This document shows, piece after piece, positions 23,462-32,650 of a stretch of DNA of 33,964 nucleotides. The notes beneath the pieces were generated by a model. The model saw nothing but the letters and a program-made list of their open reading frames with translations. It searched no databases and was not told where the DNA came from. Position 1 is the first letter of the stretch. Each line of letters starts with the position of its first letter. Both the position numbers and the translations under genes were made by a program. The DNA is from an uncultured Prevotellaceae bacterium (lineage in GTDB: Bacteria > Bacteroidota > Bacteroidia > Bacteroidales > Bacteroidaceae), in contig CACYKX010000018.1 in the NCBI GenBank assembly GCA_902775075.1, positions 1-33,964 of the forward strand, read 5' to 3'.

Positions 23462-25546
23462 ATGCCGAAAAAGTATGCTTATCGATATCTGTTCGTATTG
23501 GTATTGTATGTGTGGTCTGCTCTGAGCGTGATGGCACGACCAAGATATGATGCCAAGATATTGCAGCGTGCTTTCGATTACCCGAAAACGATCGGTGCCA
23601 TCAATGACAAGGATTCGCTCGTCTCTTATACCTATACGAAATATCGCGTCAGCATCAAGAAGAGAAACGTGGCACTCGTCGCCATCCCTACTATGTTTTA
23701 TCTCTTCAGAGATGGTAAGCGTGACTATTTCGGGGAGCAATATAACCATATCGTCTTCTATTCGAGAAGCAAAATGAAGACGCGAAGGGTGCTAAACATG
23801 AGTACGGTTTACAATAATCATGAGACGCTGCCCGTGATGATGGAATTCTTGCAACCAAACTTCTACTCTACCGAGATGTTCCGAGGCTATATCTTGTCGC
23901 CGCTGGTTGAACAAAATAAGCGTTACTACAGATTCCACAGCGTGCCCCACAATAGGACGATGACACGATTCTATACCAAACCGGTTCTCAAGAACACGCA
24001 ATTGGTGGCAGGATGGATGGACATCGACAATACCACGGGAAGAATGGACAGGTTTCATCTCGAGGGGGAATATGACATGATTCACTTTATCCTCGATGGT
24101 ACGATGGGTAAGGAGGGGCGGAAGTCGCTTCTACCTAAGACGTGCGACATCAGCGCCAAAATATCGGTATTGGGCAACAAGATGATGGCATATTTCTCTT
24201 CGGTCTACGACATGGACTATGTGATGCCAGGAAATATGGTGGAAAGTCATGACCGCGCGCTGATGGGTATCGTGCGGCCAATGCCTCTGAGAAAGGAGGA
24301 GAAGGAAATTCTCGCCGTGTACGACTCGATAAATGATGCGGAAGAGGAGGCGGCACAGAAAAGATATGTGGCTGACTCGATAGCGGGAAAAGCAAACAAG
24401 AAAAACTGGCTGAAATATGTACTCTGGGATGTGATAGGCGATAATCTGATGAACAGAATTCATGCCAACTGGGGAAGTCAGAACCAGGGACAACTGAGAA
24501 TCGGGCCGATCTTTAATCCAATGTATTTCAGTTACTCTAACCGTAAGGGGTTGGTGTATATGCTCGACTTGAGAGGTAATTATTCGTTTACGCCCAACCG
24601 TGATTTGTCGTTCAGAATAAAGAGTATGTATTCGTTTAAATGGCGACAGATGTATTTCTCCGTTCCGCTACTCTTCAACTTCAACAAGAGAAGAAACGGA
24701 TATGTGCGGATGGATTTCGGTAATGGGTACAGAATCAATAGCTCTGAGGTGCTGGAACGCATCAGGGAGGAGCATCATAAGGACACCATCAACTGGGCAC
24801 AGATGAACTTGGACTATTTCAAGGATATGAACTTGAGAATCTCGGTAAACTATGATGTGGTGGCCGACCGGGTGGGCTTACAGGGTGGCTTTATCTCGCA
24901 TAGGCGAACGGCCGTATACCCTCAGGGATTCATCAATATGGGCCGACCGTATGTCTACACGTCGTGTGCACCTTATCTGCAGGTTCAATATCGACCGCAA
25001 GGTGACAAGGGTGCCTTCTTCACAGCCAACTATGAACATAGTTTCAAGGGCTTCTGTGGTAGCGACCAGAGCTATGAGAAATGGGAGATGGATGTGCAGG
25101 ATATCTTGAAAATGTCGACGATGAGAACGCTAAAGTTGAGAGCTGGACTGGGCTTTTATACTAACCAAGATAAGGATGCGTATTTCTTAGACTATAATAA
25201 CTTCCACGAAAATTATATCCCTAATGGATGGGGAGATGAGTGGTCGGGAGAATTTGAATTGCTGAATTCGCATTGGTATAACTCGTCAAAATATTATGTG
25301 AGGGGAAATGCTACTTATGAGTCGCCGTTGCTCTTCTTGTCGTGGATTCCTGTGGTGGGACAGGTCCTGGAGAAGGAAAGAGTGTATGTGAGCGCACTTG
25401 CCGTGGAAAATCTGAAACCGTATGTCGAGGTGGGTTATGGCTTTACCAACCGTGCCTTCTCGGTGGGGGTATTCACGGGATGGAGCGCTCATCATTTCGA
25501 GGGCGTCGGCGCACGTGTATCTTTAGAATTATTCAACAACTGGTAG
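23462..25546 (+). CDS. DUF5686-family outer membrane protein
   Basis: A 694-residue exported protein from ATG 23462 (MPKKYAYRYLFVLVLYVWSA, signal peptide cut near VMA-RPR). ATG 23441 is also in frame but would start at or before the expected transcript start. The N-terminal half (about 30-300) is the soluble DUF5686 part; the C-terminal half consists of long amphipathic strands with many aromatic residues (RDLSFRIKSMYSFKWRQMYF and others) and ends in Trp (LELFNNW), the mark of a BAM-assembled barrel. Function unknown; members are often near TonB-dependent receptors. Here addA follows after 41 bases, so it may be co-transcribed with DNA repair genes. Confidence 0.87.
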   Translation: MPKKYAYRYLFVLVLYVWSALSVMARPRYDAKILQRAFDYPKTIGAINDKDSLVSYTYTKYRVSIKKRNVALVAIPTMFYLFRDGKRDYFGEQYNHIVFYSRSKMKTRRVLNMSTVYNNHETLPVMMEFLQPNFYSTEMFRGYILSPLVEQNKRYYRFHSVPHNRTMTRFYTKPVLKNTQLVAGWMDIDNTTGRMDRFHLEGEYDMIHFILDGTMGKEGRKSLLPKTCDISAKISVLGNKMMAYFSSVYDMDYVMPGNMVESHDRALMGIVRPMPLRKEEKEILAVYDSINDAEEEAAQKRYVADSIAGKANKKNWLKYVLWDVIGDNLMNRIHANWGSQNQGQLRIGPIFNPMYFSYSNRKGLVYMLDLRGNYSFTPNRDLSFRIKSMYSFKWRQMYFSVPLLFNFNKRRNGYVRMDFGNGYRINSSEVLERIREEHHKDTINWAQMNLDYFKDMNLRISVNYDVVADRVGLQGGFISHRRTAVYPQGFINMGRPYVYTSCAPYLQVQYRPQGDKGAFFTANYEHSFKGFCGSDQSYEKWEMDVQDILKMSTMRTLKLRAGLGFYTNQDKDAYFLDYNNFHENYIPNGWGDEWSGEFELLNSHWYNSSKYYVRGNATYESPLLFLSWIPVVGQVLEKERVYVSALAVENLKPYVEVGYGFTNRAFSVGVFTGWSAHHFEGVGARVSLELFNNW

Positions 25547-25587
25547 TCTTCTTTATCGGTTGTGATATATATATTAAAATACTGAGA

Positions 25588-28500
25588 ATGAAACCTTTAA
25601 CTGTATTTCGTGCAAGTGCTGGATCGGGTAAGACTTTTACGCTTGCCACACAATATATTTCGCTGGTGATACAGAACCCAACTTCGTATCGTAACATCTT
25701 GGCTGTGACCTTTACAAATAAGGCTACCGAGGAGATGAAGATGCGAATCTTGAGCAAACTTTATGGCATCGCTAACGAATTGGCAGACTCGGAGGATTAT
25801 CTGAATGTAGTCATGGAGAAGACTCATCTCTCGAGGGTTGAGGTAAAGAAACGTGCAAAGATGGCCTTGAGTAATCTATTGCACAACTTTAATGACTTTA
25901 AAGTGGAAACCATCGATGCTTTCTTTCAGACTGTTCTCCGTAATCTAGCCCATGAACTTGACTTGACGGCAAATCTGCGCATCGGACTGAATGACACTCA
26001 GGTGATGGAACAAGCTGTGGATGATATGATCGAGGAACTCGATGATAAAAGCAGGGTGATGTTCTGGATTATCGAATATATTCAGGAGAAAATCAAGGAT
26101 GACCAAAACTGGAACGTGATTGGACAGATCAAGCGCTTCGGCAAAAATATCTTCAAGGATGCTTACAAACAGCATGCAGAAGAATTGGAGGAATTGATGC
26201 TTGACAAGGATTTCTTCAAAGACTTCATCGGGGAGATGCGCAAAACTCGGAAGAATGCGCTGGATAAGCTCACGGAAATGGGTAATATGTTCTTTGAGAA
26301 ATTGGAAGAGAATGGCCTCGCCATGGAGAATTTCAAGGGTAAGGACAGGGGCATCGCTTCGTACTTCAACAAACTGAGGAGAGGTGAATTTCTGGATGAG
26401 CAGAAATTGGTGAACGCTACCGTGAAGAAATGTCTTGACGCACCGGAAAACTGGGTGAACAAGAAGGACGCTAACCCGGGAAACGCGGCTTACGACTTGG
26501 TGGTGAATACGCTTTGGGAATTGCTGAAATCTATCGAAAATAAACGCCCAAAATGGGTAAGGGATTATAAATCGGCAGAACTGACGATAAAGAATCTAAA
26601 CCAATTGCGCTTGTTGGGTGACATCAAACGGCGTGTGCGACTAAGTAATAATGAGGCTAACAGGTTCTTGCTGAGCGACACGCAGACGCTACTCTACTCG
26701 CTCATCGAGGAAAGTGATTCACCTTTCATCTTCGAGAAAATCGGTGCTCGACTGGAGCATATCATGATCGATGAATTCCAGGATACGAGTGTGATTCAAT
26801 GGAAGAATTTCAAAGTGCTCCTTGAAGAGACGATGTCGCATGGTAGCGATGAGGAAAACTTGAAGGAGGACGGCCCGATAAGAAACCTTATCGTGGGCGA
26901 CGTGAAACAGAGCATTTATCGTTGGAGATCGGGCGACTGGCGTCTACTCAATGGTATCGAGAATCAGTTTCATAAGAATATGATCGAGGCGAAAAGTCTT
27001 GAGACAAACTTCCGCTCTGAAAGAAACATCATCGAATTTAATAATGCGTTTTTTAGTGTCGCTTCGAGTTTGGAATATAACAACTTAACGAAAATTGATG
27101 CCGGAAAGGCTGAGGAAATGAGAAAGGCTTACGAAGACGTGAAGCAGTTGGTTCCTGAAAATCGGGAGTCTATCGGAAAAGTTGAAGTAAGACTCTTGCC
27201 TAAGAATAAAGATTATAGGGAGAATACGCTGGAAGAAATCGTGGCTCGCGTTTTGTGGCTCAAAGAACTGGGCGCTAAGGAGAAAGATATCGCAATCCTC
27301 GTAAGAGGTAACAAGGATATCGAGGATATCGGTAATTATTTCATGAGATATCATCCTAGTGTGAAGTTGGTTAGTGACGAGGCTTTCCGTCTGGACGCTT
27401 CGCAAGCCGTGAATATCATCATCGATGCGCTGCATCTGATCATCCACCCTGACGATAGATTAGCTAAGGCGAGTCTTGTCAAGGCTTATCAGAGGTTGAT
27501 TGTGGGTGATGGGAAGAGTGATACGCAGATTCTCGTTGCCAAGGAGGAAACAGATGCTGCTCTGAACTGGACTGAACAACGGACATTGGCAGAAAAACGA
27601 AAAGAGGAGAACCTCGACAGACAATTGCCTGAGGCTTTCATCCATCACCTGGATAAGTTGAAGGGTATGCCGTTGGTCGACCTCGTGGAATATATCTATG
27701 AACTCTTCGAACTGAGAAAACTTGAGAAGCAAAGTGCTTATGTGTGTGCTTTCTATGATGCGCTGAACGATTATCAGCAGGAACAAACGCCGGATATCGA
27801 CCATTTCTTGAGGGAATGGGAGAACTCGATTCATGAAAAGACGATACAGAGTGATGATGTGAATGGCGTCAGAATACTTACAATTCACAAGAGTAAGGGT
27901 TTGGAGTTTGACCATGTCATCGTTCCGTTCTGTGACTGGGATATCACGGGCAGAGATACACTATGGTGTTCACCTAAGGAGGAGCCGTATAGTAAGATGC
28001 CATTGGTTCCTGTCGACTTCAGCAGACCGAAGATGATGGGGTCTATCTACGAGAAAGATTATGTGGAGGAAAGTGTGCAGTCGGTTGTCGACAACATGAA
28101 CTTGCTCTACGTGGCCTTCACGCGTGCCGGAAAGAATCTGTTTGTATACGGTATGCGAGGCAACACGGATAGTCATCGTGATTTCATCATCGAGCAGAGT
28201 CTGTACTGTTTACGAGATATGCTGCCGGATTCTAAGCTCAAGGGGGTGGAAGGTGATGTCAAGGAGGAGGCTCTGGCCTTCTCGTATGGGTCGCTGGCTT
28301 TGAGCAACGAGGTGGATAAGGAGAATACGCAGAATGTCTTTGAGTTACCGGTAAAGAAGAGATATGTTAACATTCAGAGTTTCAAGAATATCGTCGACTT
28401 CAGACAGAGTAACAAGAGTACAGAATTTGTAGAGAGTGAGGATGAGGAGGCTATGCAGAGGATGAGCTATATCAACGAAGGCAATGTGATGCATACCATA

Positions 28501-28911
28501 TTCTCTACGATCAATACCATCGAGGACGTGGACAGGGTGTTGTCGGATATGGAAACCGAGGGTATACTTTATGATGACAGTATCGACCCTGAGAAGTTGA
28601 GAACTGACCTGAAAAGGAAGTTTGATAATCCTATAGTAAAGGACTGGTTCTCAGGAAGATGGAAACTCTTTAATGAGTGTACGATCTTGCATATCGACCC
28701 TGTAAGCAATGAGTTGGTAGAGCGCCGACCAGACCGTGTGATGACAGACGGAAATGAGATGGTCGTGGTAGACTTTAAATTCGGTAATATGCATCCGGAA
28801 TATTTTGATCAGGTTAGGGTGTATATGTATCTACTACAGAAAATGGGCCATAAGAATGTGAAAGGTTATCTATGGTTCGTAAAGAATAATAAAATCGAGG
28901 AAGTGAAATGA
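25588..28911 (+). CDS. AddA-like UvrD/RecB-type helicase-nuclease
   Basis: Large subunit of an AddAB-type end-resection enzyme that unwinds and trims double-strand breaks for RecA. 1107 residues from ATG 25588; the frame is open to 25342 but that stretch overlaps the DUF5686 gene. SF1A motifs are all visible: Walker A ASAGSGKT (Lys15), AVTFTNKATEEMKMRI (Ia), MIDEFQDTS (II), VGDVKQSIYRWRSGDW (III), LETNFRSERNI (IV), TIHKSKGLEFDHVIVPF (V) and LLYVAFTRAGKNLFVYG (VI). The C-terminal ~200 residues carry a RecB-type nuclease: GNVMHTIFS (His), the acidic pair and VVVDFKFGN (Asp, Lys). The stop overlaps the addB-like start by four bases, as expected for subunits made together. Confidence 0.93.
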   Translation: MKPLTVFRASAGSGKTFTLATQYISLVIQNPTSYRNILAVTFTNKATEEMKMRILSKLYGIANELADSEDYLNVVMEKTHLSRVEVKKRAKMALSNLLHNFNDFKVETIDAFFQTVLRNLAHELDLTANLRIGLNDTQVMEQAVDDMIEELDDKSRVMFWIIEYIQEKIKDDQNWNVIGQIKRFGKNIFKDAYKQHAEELEELMLDKDFFKDFIGEMRKTRKNALDKLTEMGNMFFEKLEENGLAMENFKGKDRGIASYFNKLRRGEFLDEQKLVNATVKKCLDAPENWVNKKDANPGNAAYDLVVNTLWELLKSIENKRPKWVRDYKSAELTIKNLNQLRLLGDIKRRVRLSNNEANRFLLSDTQTLLYSLIEESDSPFIFEKIGARLEHIMIDEFQDTSVIQWKNFKVLLEETMSHGSDEENLKEDGPIRNLIVGDVKQSIYRWRSGDWRLLNGIENQFHKNMIEAKSLETNFRSERNIIEFNNAFFSVASSLEYNNLTKIDAGKAEEMRKAYEDVKQLVPENRESIGKVEVRLLPKNKDYRENTLEEIVARVLWLKELGAKEKDIAILVRGNKDIEDIGNYFMRYHPSVKLVSDEAFRLDASQAVNIIIDALHLIIHPDDRLAKASLVKAYQRLIVGDGKSDTQILVAKEETDAALNWTEQRTLAEKRKEENLDRQLPEAFIHHLDKLKGMPLVDLVEYIYELFELRKLEKQSAYVCAFYDALNDYQQEQTPDIDHFLREWENSIHEKTIQSDDVNGVRILTIHKSKGLEFDHVIVPFCDWDITGRDTLWCSPKEEPYSKMPLVPVDFSRPKMMGSIYEKDYVEESVQSVVDNMNLLYVAFTRAGKNLFVYGMRGNTDSHRDFIIEQSLYCLRDMLPDSKLKGVEGDVKEEALAFSYGSLALSNEVDKENTQNVFELPVKKRYVNIQSFKNIVDFRQSNKSTEFVESEDEEAMQRMSYINEGNVMHTIFSTINTIEDVDRVLSDMETEGILYDDSIDPEKLRTDLKRKFDNPIVKDWFSGRWKLFNECTILHIDPVSNELVERRPDRVMTDGNEMVVVDFKFGNMHPEYFDQVRVYMYLLQKMGHKNVKGYLWFVKNNKIEEVK

Positions 28912-31856
28912 AGACTTTTTTAGAATACGTTGCTCAGGATATTATCGAAAAATACGGAAACGATCTCAGTCATATCGCTGTGGTGTTCCCAAACAAGCGT
29001 GCTTCGCTCTTTATGAATGATGCTTTGGCACGATTAGTCAACAAACCGCTTTGGAGTCCTACTTATATTACTATTAGTGACTTGTTCCGACAACAGAGCA
29101 AGGTCAACGTAGCTGACCCAATAAAGTTGGTTTGTGACTTGTATAAGACTTATATCGAATGTACTGGCCGTGATGAATCGCTGGATAAGTTTTATGGTTG
29201 GGGGCAGTTGATGATTACTGACTTTGACGATATCGACAAGAATTTGGCTGATGCTAAACTTGTGTTCGCCAACTTGAAGGATATCCATGAGTTTGACGAT
29301 ATCTCGTTTCTAAGTGATGAACAGAAGAAAATCTTGAAAAGGTTTTTCGCCAACTTTAGCGATGACCAAAATACAGAATTAAAAAAGAGATTCTTACAAC
29401 TTTGGTCGCACTTTGGGGATATCTATGAGCGCTTCAACGAACGACTGAGTGCACAAAACTTGGCTTATGAGGGAGCACTATATCGTAAAGTGGTGGAAAA
29501 GAATGAACTAGACCTCAGATATGATACTTATCTCTTCGTGGGCTTCAACATGATGCAGAAGGTGGAATTACGTCTTTGTGACCGCCTAATGAAAGAGGGA
29601 AAGGCTAAATTCTACTGGGATTTCGACAAATATTATATGAAGGATAATGAGGCTGGTCATTATATCGCACAATATCTGAAGTATTATCCTAATGAATTGA
29701 ATATCAGCAATGGTCGGATATATAATAATATGTCTAAGGATAAAGATATTACCTATATTTCGGCTTCTACGGAGAATATCCAGGCAAGATATATTAGTGA
29801 CTGGCTCAGAACGGGCGACAGAATAAATGCAGGACGACGCACGGCTATCGTCATGGCTGATGAGAGTCTGCTGCCAACGGTTATCCACTGTCTGCCACCT
29901 GAAGTGGAAAAGGTGAACATCACAACGGGTTTCCCTCTCGCACAGACTCCTGTAAGTTCGTTGGTGGAACAGATGATAGCTTTACAGACTCAAGGGTATA
30001 AGGCAGACTCCGGACGGTTCCGATTGCATTGGGTTAATATGATTCTACACCACCCCTTCGCACAATATATTAGTGGCGGTATAGCTTCGGTTCTGGAGAA
30101 TCTGAATACGTATAAGCGTTTCTATCTTAGTTCAAGGGATTGTTATGAATATAAATCGGATGATTGTATCGTAAGCGACGAGGCTTTGAAAATACTCTTC
30201 TCGGAATTAGATGGTTCTATAGGTTGTATGACGCATTGGATTCTGAGCGTGCTGAAGATGATCGGAATAAACTATCATAGAATGCTTAAGGATAAAGTCA
30301 TCGACGGGAAAGATCCGTTGTTCCAAGAATCGCTATTCAGAATGTATACGCTCATCAACCGTTTGGCAGGGTTGATAGAGGCTGGTGACTTGGATGTTGA
30401 CATAAACACGTATCAGAAGCTGATCAAACAGTTGGTGGATTCTACGACAATTCCTTTCCATGGAGAACCGGCTGTGGGCATTCAGATCATGGGTGTACTG
30501 GAGACGCGTAACTTGGATTTTGACCATGTGCTGGTATTGTCGTGCAACGAGGGTAATATGCCTAAGGGGGTGAACGATGCTTCGTTTATTCCTTATAACA
30601 TTCGTAAGGCTTACGACTTGACTACGGTCGATCATAAAGTGGCTATCTATGCTTATTATTTTAACCGACTTCTGCAACGAGCTAGTGACATCACGCTGAC
30701 TTACAATAATTCTACCAACGATGGACAGACGGGTGAGATGTCTCGTTTTATGTTACAACTTATGGTTGAAAGTAAGCATCCGGTGAAACGTGAAAATCTG
30801 GTGGCTAAGCAGATGCCTGTCATGAAGAGAATGCAGAGTATCGAAAAGGATGAGACGGTAATGGGGCGTTTGAACAGTTTTAAGAAATTGTCGCCTACTG
30901 CGCTCAACAGATATATCGCCTGTCAACAGCAATTCTTTTATCGATATATCGCTGACATCAAGGAGAATGTGGACGAAGATGAGGATGCTGTAGATAATCG
31001 TACTTTCGGTAACATCTTCCATAGGGCATGTCAACTGTATTATCTGAAGTTCGCTAAACCGGAGGATTATCAAGAGACGGTAAATGCTAATGGCGAGAAA
31101 GACGTGGAATTAGTGAATCCGATCATGGTAACCAAGGGGGAAATCGAGGATACGCTGAAACATCCTGAATATATCGAAAGAATCGTGGATGATGCTTTCC
31201 GTGAACTTTTGTTCAAGGTGGATCAGAATACAAAAATTGAATATAATGGTTTACAATATATCAATCGACAGGTTATCATCGACTATCTCAGACAGTTAAT
31301 CAAAATCGATATGGATGTCGCTCCTCTGAATATCGTGGGATTGGAAAAGAGAGTGTATGCTAAATTTGAGTTTGATTCGCAAGATGGTAAGAGGCAGATT
31401 GAACTCGGAGGTAGCATTGACCGATTGGATGAGGTGTTTAAAGATGGGCGTCCTCGCCTGAGGGTTATCGACTATAAGACGGGAGCTAATAACAGCATGA
31501 ATGTGAAATCTGTTGAGGAGATTTTCTCGGGTGAGAACCTGAAGAACCATACTGACTATTTCTTGCAGACGATGCTCTATTCGTATATCGTCAGAGAGGA
31601 TATTCATCTGGATATCGATGATGCTCCGGTGAGTCCGTCACTGCTCTTCATCCAACATGCTGGACAGGAGAACTATGACCCTACTCTCGAGATAAATAAG
31701 GAGAAGATTTGGGACATCAGACAGTATGCTGACGAATATAAGGAGTATATCGAAAAACTTCTTGCTGATATCTATAATCCGAATCTCCGTTTTGAACCGA
31801 CTGAAGACGCGAAGAGGTGTGCTTTATGTCCGTATGCTAAACTTTGTGGAAAATAA
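28908..31856 (+). CDS. AddB-like PD-(D/E)XK nuclease with Fe-S motif
   Basis: Partner subunit of the AddA-like helicase. 982 residues. The N-terminus is AddB-like, with HIAVVFPNKRASLFMND at the degenerate Walker position, consistent with a non-motor helicase fold. The C-terminal nuclease domain has RTFGNIFHRACQL (His), and RVIDYKTGANN (Asp, Lys). Four Cys match the AddB iron-sulfur site: one in YIACQQQFFYRY before the nuclease core and CALCPYAKLC (C-x2-C-x5-C) at the extreme C-terminus. LETRNLDFDHVLVLSCNEGNMP recalls helicase motif V. The ATGA overlap with the upstream gene and the terminator right after the stop fix it as the end of the operon. Confidence 0.92.
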   Translation: MKTFLEYVAQDIIEKYGNDLSHIAVVFPNKRASLFMNDALARLVNKPLWSPTYITISDLFRQQSKVNVADPIKLVCDLYKTYIECTGRDESLDKFYGWGQLMITDFDDIDKNLADAKLVFANLKDIHEFDDISFLSDEQKKILKRFFANFSDDQNTELKKRFLQLWSHFGDIYERFNERLSAQNLAYEGALYRKVVEKNELDLRYDTYLFVGFNMMQKVELRLCDRLMKEGKAKFYWDFDKYYMKDNEAGHYIAQYLKYYPNELNISNGRIYNNMSKDKDITYISASTENIQARYISDWLRTGDRINAGRRTAIVMADESLLPTVIHCLPPEVEKVNITTGFPLAQTPVSSLVEQMIALQTQGYKADSGRFRLHWVNMILHHPFAQYISGGIASVLENLNTYKRFYLSSRDCYEYKSDDCIVSDEALKILFSELDGSIGCMTHWILSVLKMIGINYHRMLKDKVIDGKDPLFQESLFRMYTLINRLAGLIEAGDLDVDINTYQKLIKQLVDSTTIPFHGEPAVGIQIMGVLETRNLDFDHVLVLSCNEGNMPKGVNDASFIPYNIRKAYDLTTVDHKVAIYAYYFNRLLQRASDITLTYNNSTNDGQTGEMSRFMLQLMVESKHPVKRENLVAKQMPVMKRMQSIEKDETVMGRLNSFKKLSPTALNRYIACQQQFFYRYIADIKENVDEDEDAVDNRTFGNIFHRACQLYYLKFAKPEDYQETVNANGEKDVELVNPIMVTKGEIEDTLKHPEYIERIVDDAFRELLFKVDQNTKIEYNGLQYINRQVIIDYLRQLIKIDMDVAPLNIVGLEKRVYAKFEFDSQDGKRQIELGGSIDRLDEVFKDGRPRLRVIDYKTGANNSMNVKSVEEIFSGENLKNHTDYFLQTMLYSYIVREDIHLDIDDAPVSPSLLFIQHAGQENYDPTLEINKEKIWDIRQYADEYKEYIEKLLADIYNPNLRFEPTEDAKRCALCPYAKLCGK

Positions 31857-31859
31857 AAC

Positions 31860-31895
31860 AAGAAAGCCTGAACTTATTACGATTCAGGCTTTCTT
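31860..31895. terminator. bidirectional terminator between addB and tRNA-Ser
   Basis: A perfect 13-bp stem, 31860-31872 with 31883-31895, 10-base loop. Rightward it closes the addAB unit; leftward, where it is followed by GTTTTATTTT, it starts three bases after the tRNA-Ser 3' end. Confidence 0.9.
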
Positions 31896-31897
31896 CG

Positions 31898-31986
31898 CGG
31901 AAGTAGAGGGATTCAAACCCCCGATACGCGAAATGGCGTATACCGGATTTCGAGTCCAGCGCATTCGGTCACTCTGCCATACTTCC
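31898..31986 (-). tRNA. tRNA-Ser (anticodon CGA)
   Basis: 89 nt on the minus strand with the long variable arm of class II tRNAs. Acceptor GGAAGTA pairs with TACTTCC, discriminator G, anticodon stem CTGGA/TCCGG with loop CTCGAAA giving anticodon CGA (reads UCG), variable arm ATACGC...GCGTAT, and T-loop GGTTTGAATCC. CCA is not encoded. Confidence 0.95.
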
Positions 31987-32027
31987 ATTCGACATCGTAG
32001 TTGAATAATGAATCTCAAATCCAGATG

Positions 32028-32059
32028 CAAAAGTAATGAATATTTCGGAAACAGCAAAA
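32028..32059 (-). promoter_or_regulatory. consensus promoter of tRNA-Ser
   Basis: Minus strand TTTTG (32059 to 32055), 19 bases, TACTTTTG (32035 to 32028). It starts one base after the yigZ stop codon and lies 41 bases ahead of the tRNA. Confidence 0.8.
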
Positions 32060-32650
32060 TTATTCAAAAGAAAGTTTCTTTAATCTATTGGATAAGTTTT
32101 CTGCTTCACTTTTGCGTATGCTGAGGACGATTTCACAGGTGTTGTCAAAATTCTGTTCTATGATCTTGGGATTCATTTCTTTTACGATCCGCATAACGTC
32201 ATTCATCATGGGATAGGTAAACTGGTATCTAATGATCTCCTCTACTTGCCTGGTTTCTATCTCGCACTTTTCTATTGCATCGGCAGCAGCTGTACGATAG
32301 GCTACAATAAGTCCACTTGTTCCAAGTTTAACGCCTCCGAAATATCTGATTACAACAATCAAGATATTGGTAAGGTCATGGGAGTTGATCTGACCAAGAA
32401 TTGGTTTGCCTGCCGTTGAAGAGGGTTCGCCATCATCGTTAGCACGAAAGGTTTCTCCCTCTGCACCAATAACATACGCGTAACAACAATGGCGAGCGTC
32501 ATAATATTTCTTACGATAATTCTTGACAATCTCCATGGCTTCGTCTACAGTCTCTACATGATGCGCAAAAGCGAGGAACTTACTCCGTTTCTCGGTATAA
32601 TATCCCTCGCTAATCTTATTTTCACTAATTGTTTTATATTCGTCTATCAT
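32060..32650 (-). CDS. yigZ: YigZ/IMPACT family protein
   Basis: A 196-residue cytosolic protein of UPF0029. The signature motifs are present: YYTEKRSKFLAFAHHV at the N-terminus, YDARHCCYAYVIG, FRANDDGEPSSTAGKPIL and VVIRYFGGVKLGTSGLIVAY. The C-terminal ~70 residues form the ferredoxin-like domain also seen in EF-G domain IV-like folds. Eukaryotic relatives (IMPACT) affect translation control via GCN1; the bacterial role is not settled. Its ATG overlaps the stop of the DUF1015 gene by four bases, so the pair is translated together. Confidence 0.93.
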   Translation of the reverse strand: MIDEYKTISENKISEGYYTEKRSKFLAFAHHVETVDEAMEIVKNYRKKYYDARHCCYAYVIGAEGETFRANDDGEPSSTAGKPILGQINSHDLTNILIVVIRYFGGVKLGTSGLIVAYRTAAADAIEKCEIETRQVEEIIRYQFTYPMMNDVMRIVKEMNPKIIEQNFDNTCEIVLSIRKSEAENLSNRLKKLSFE

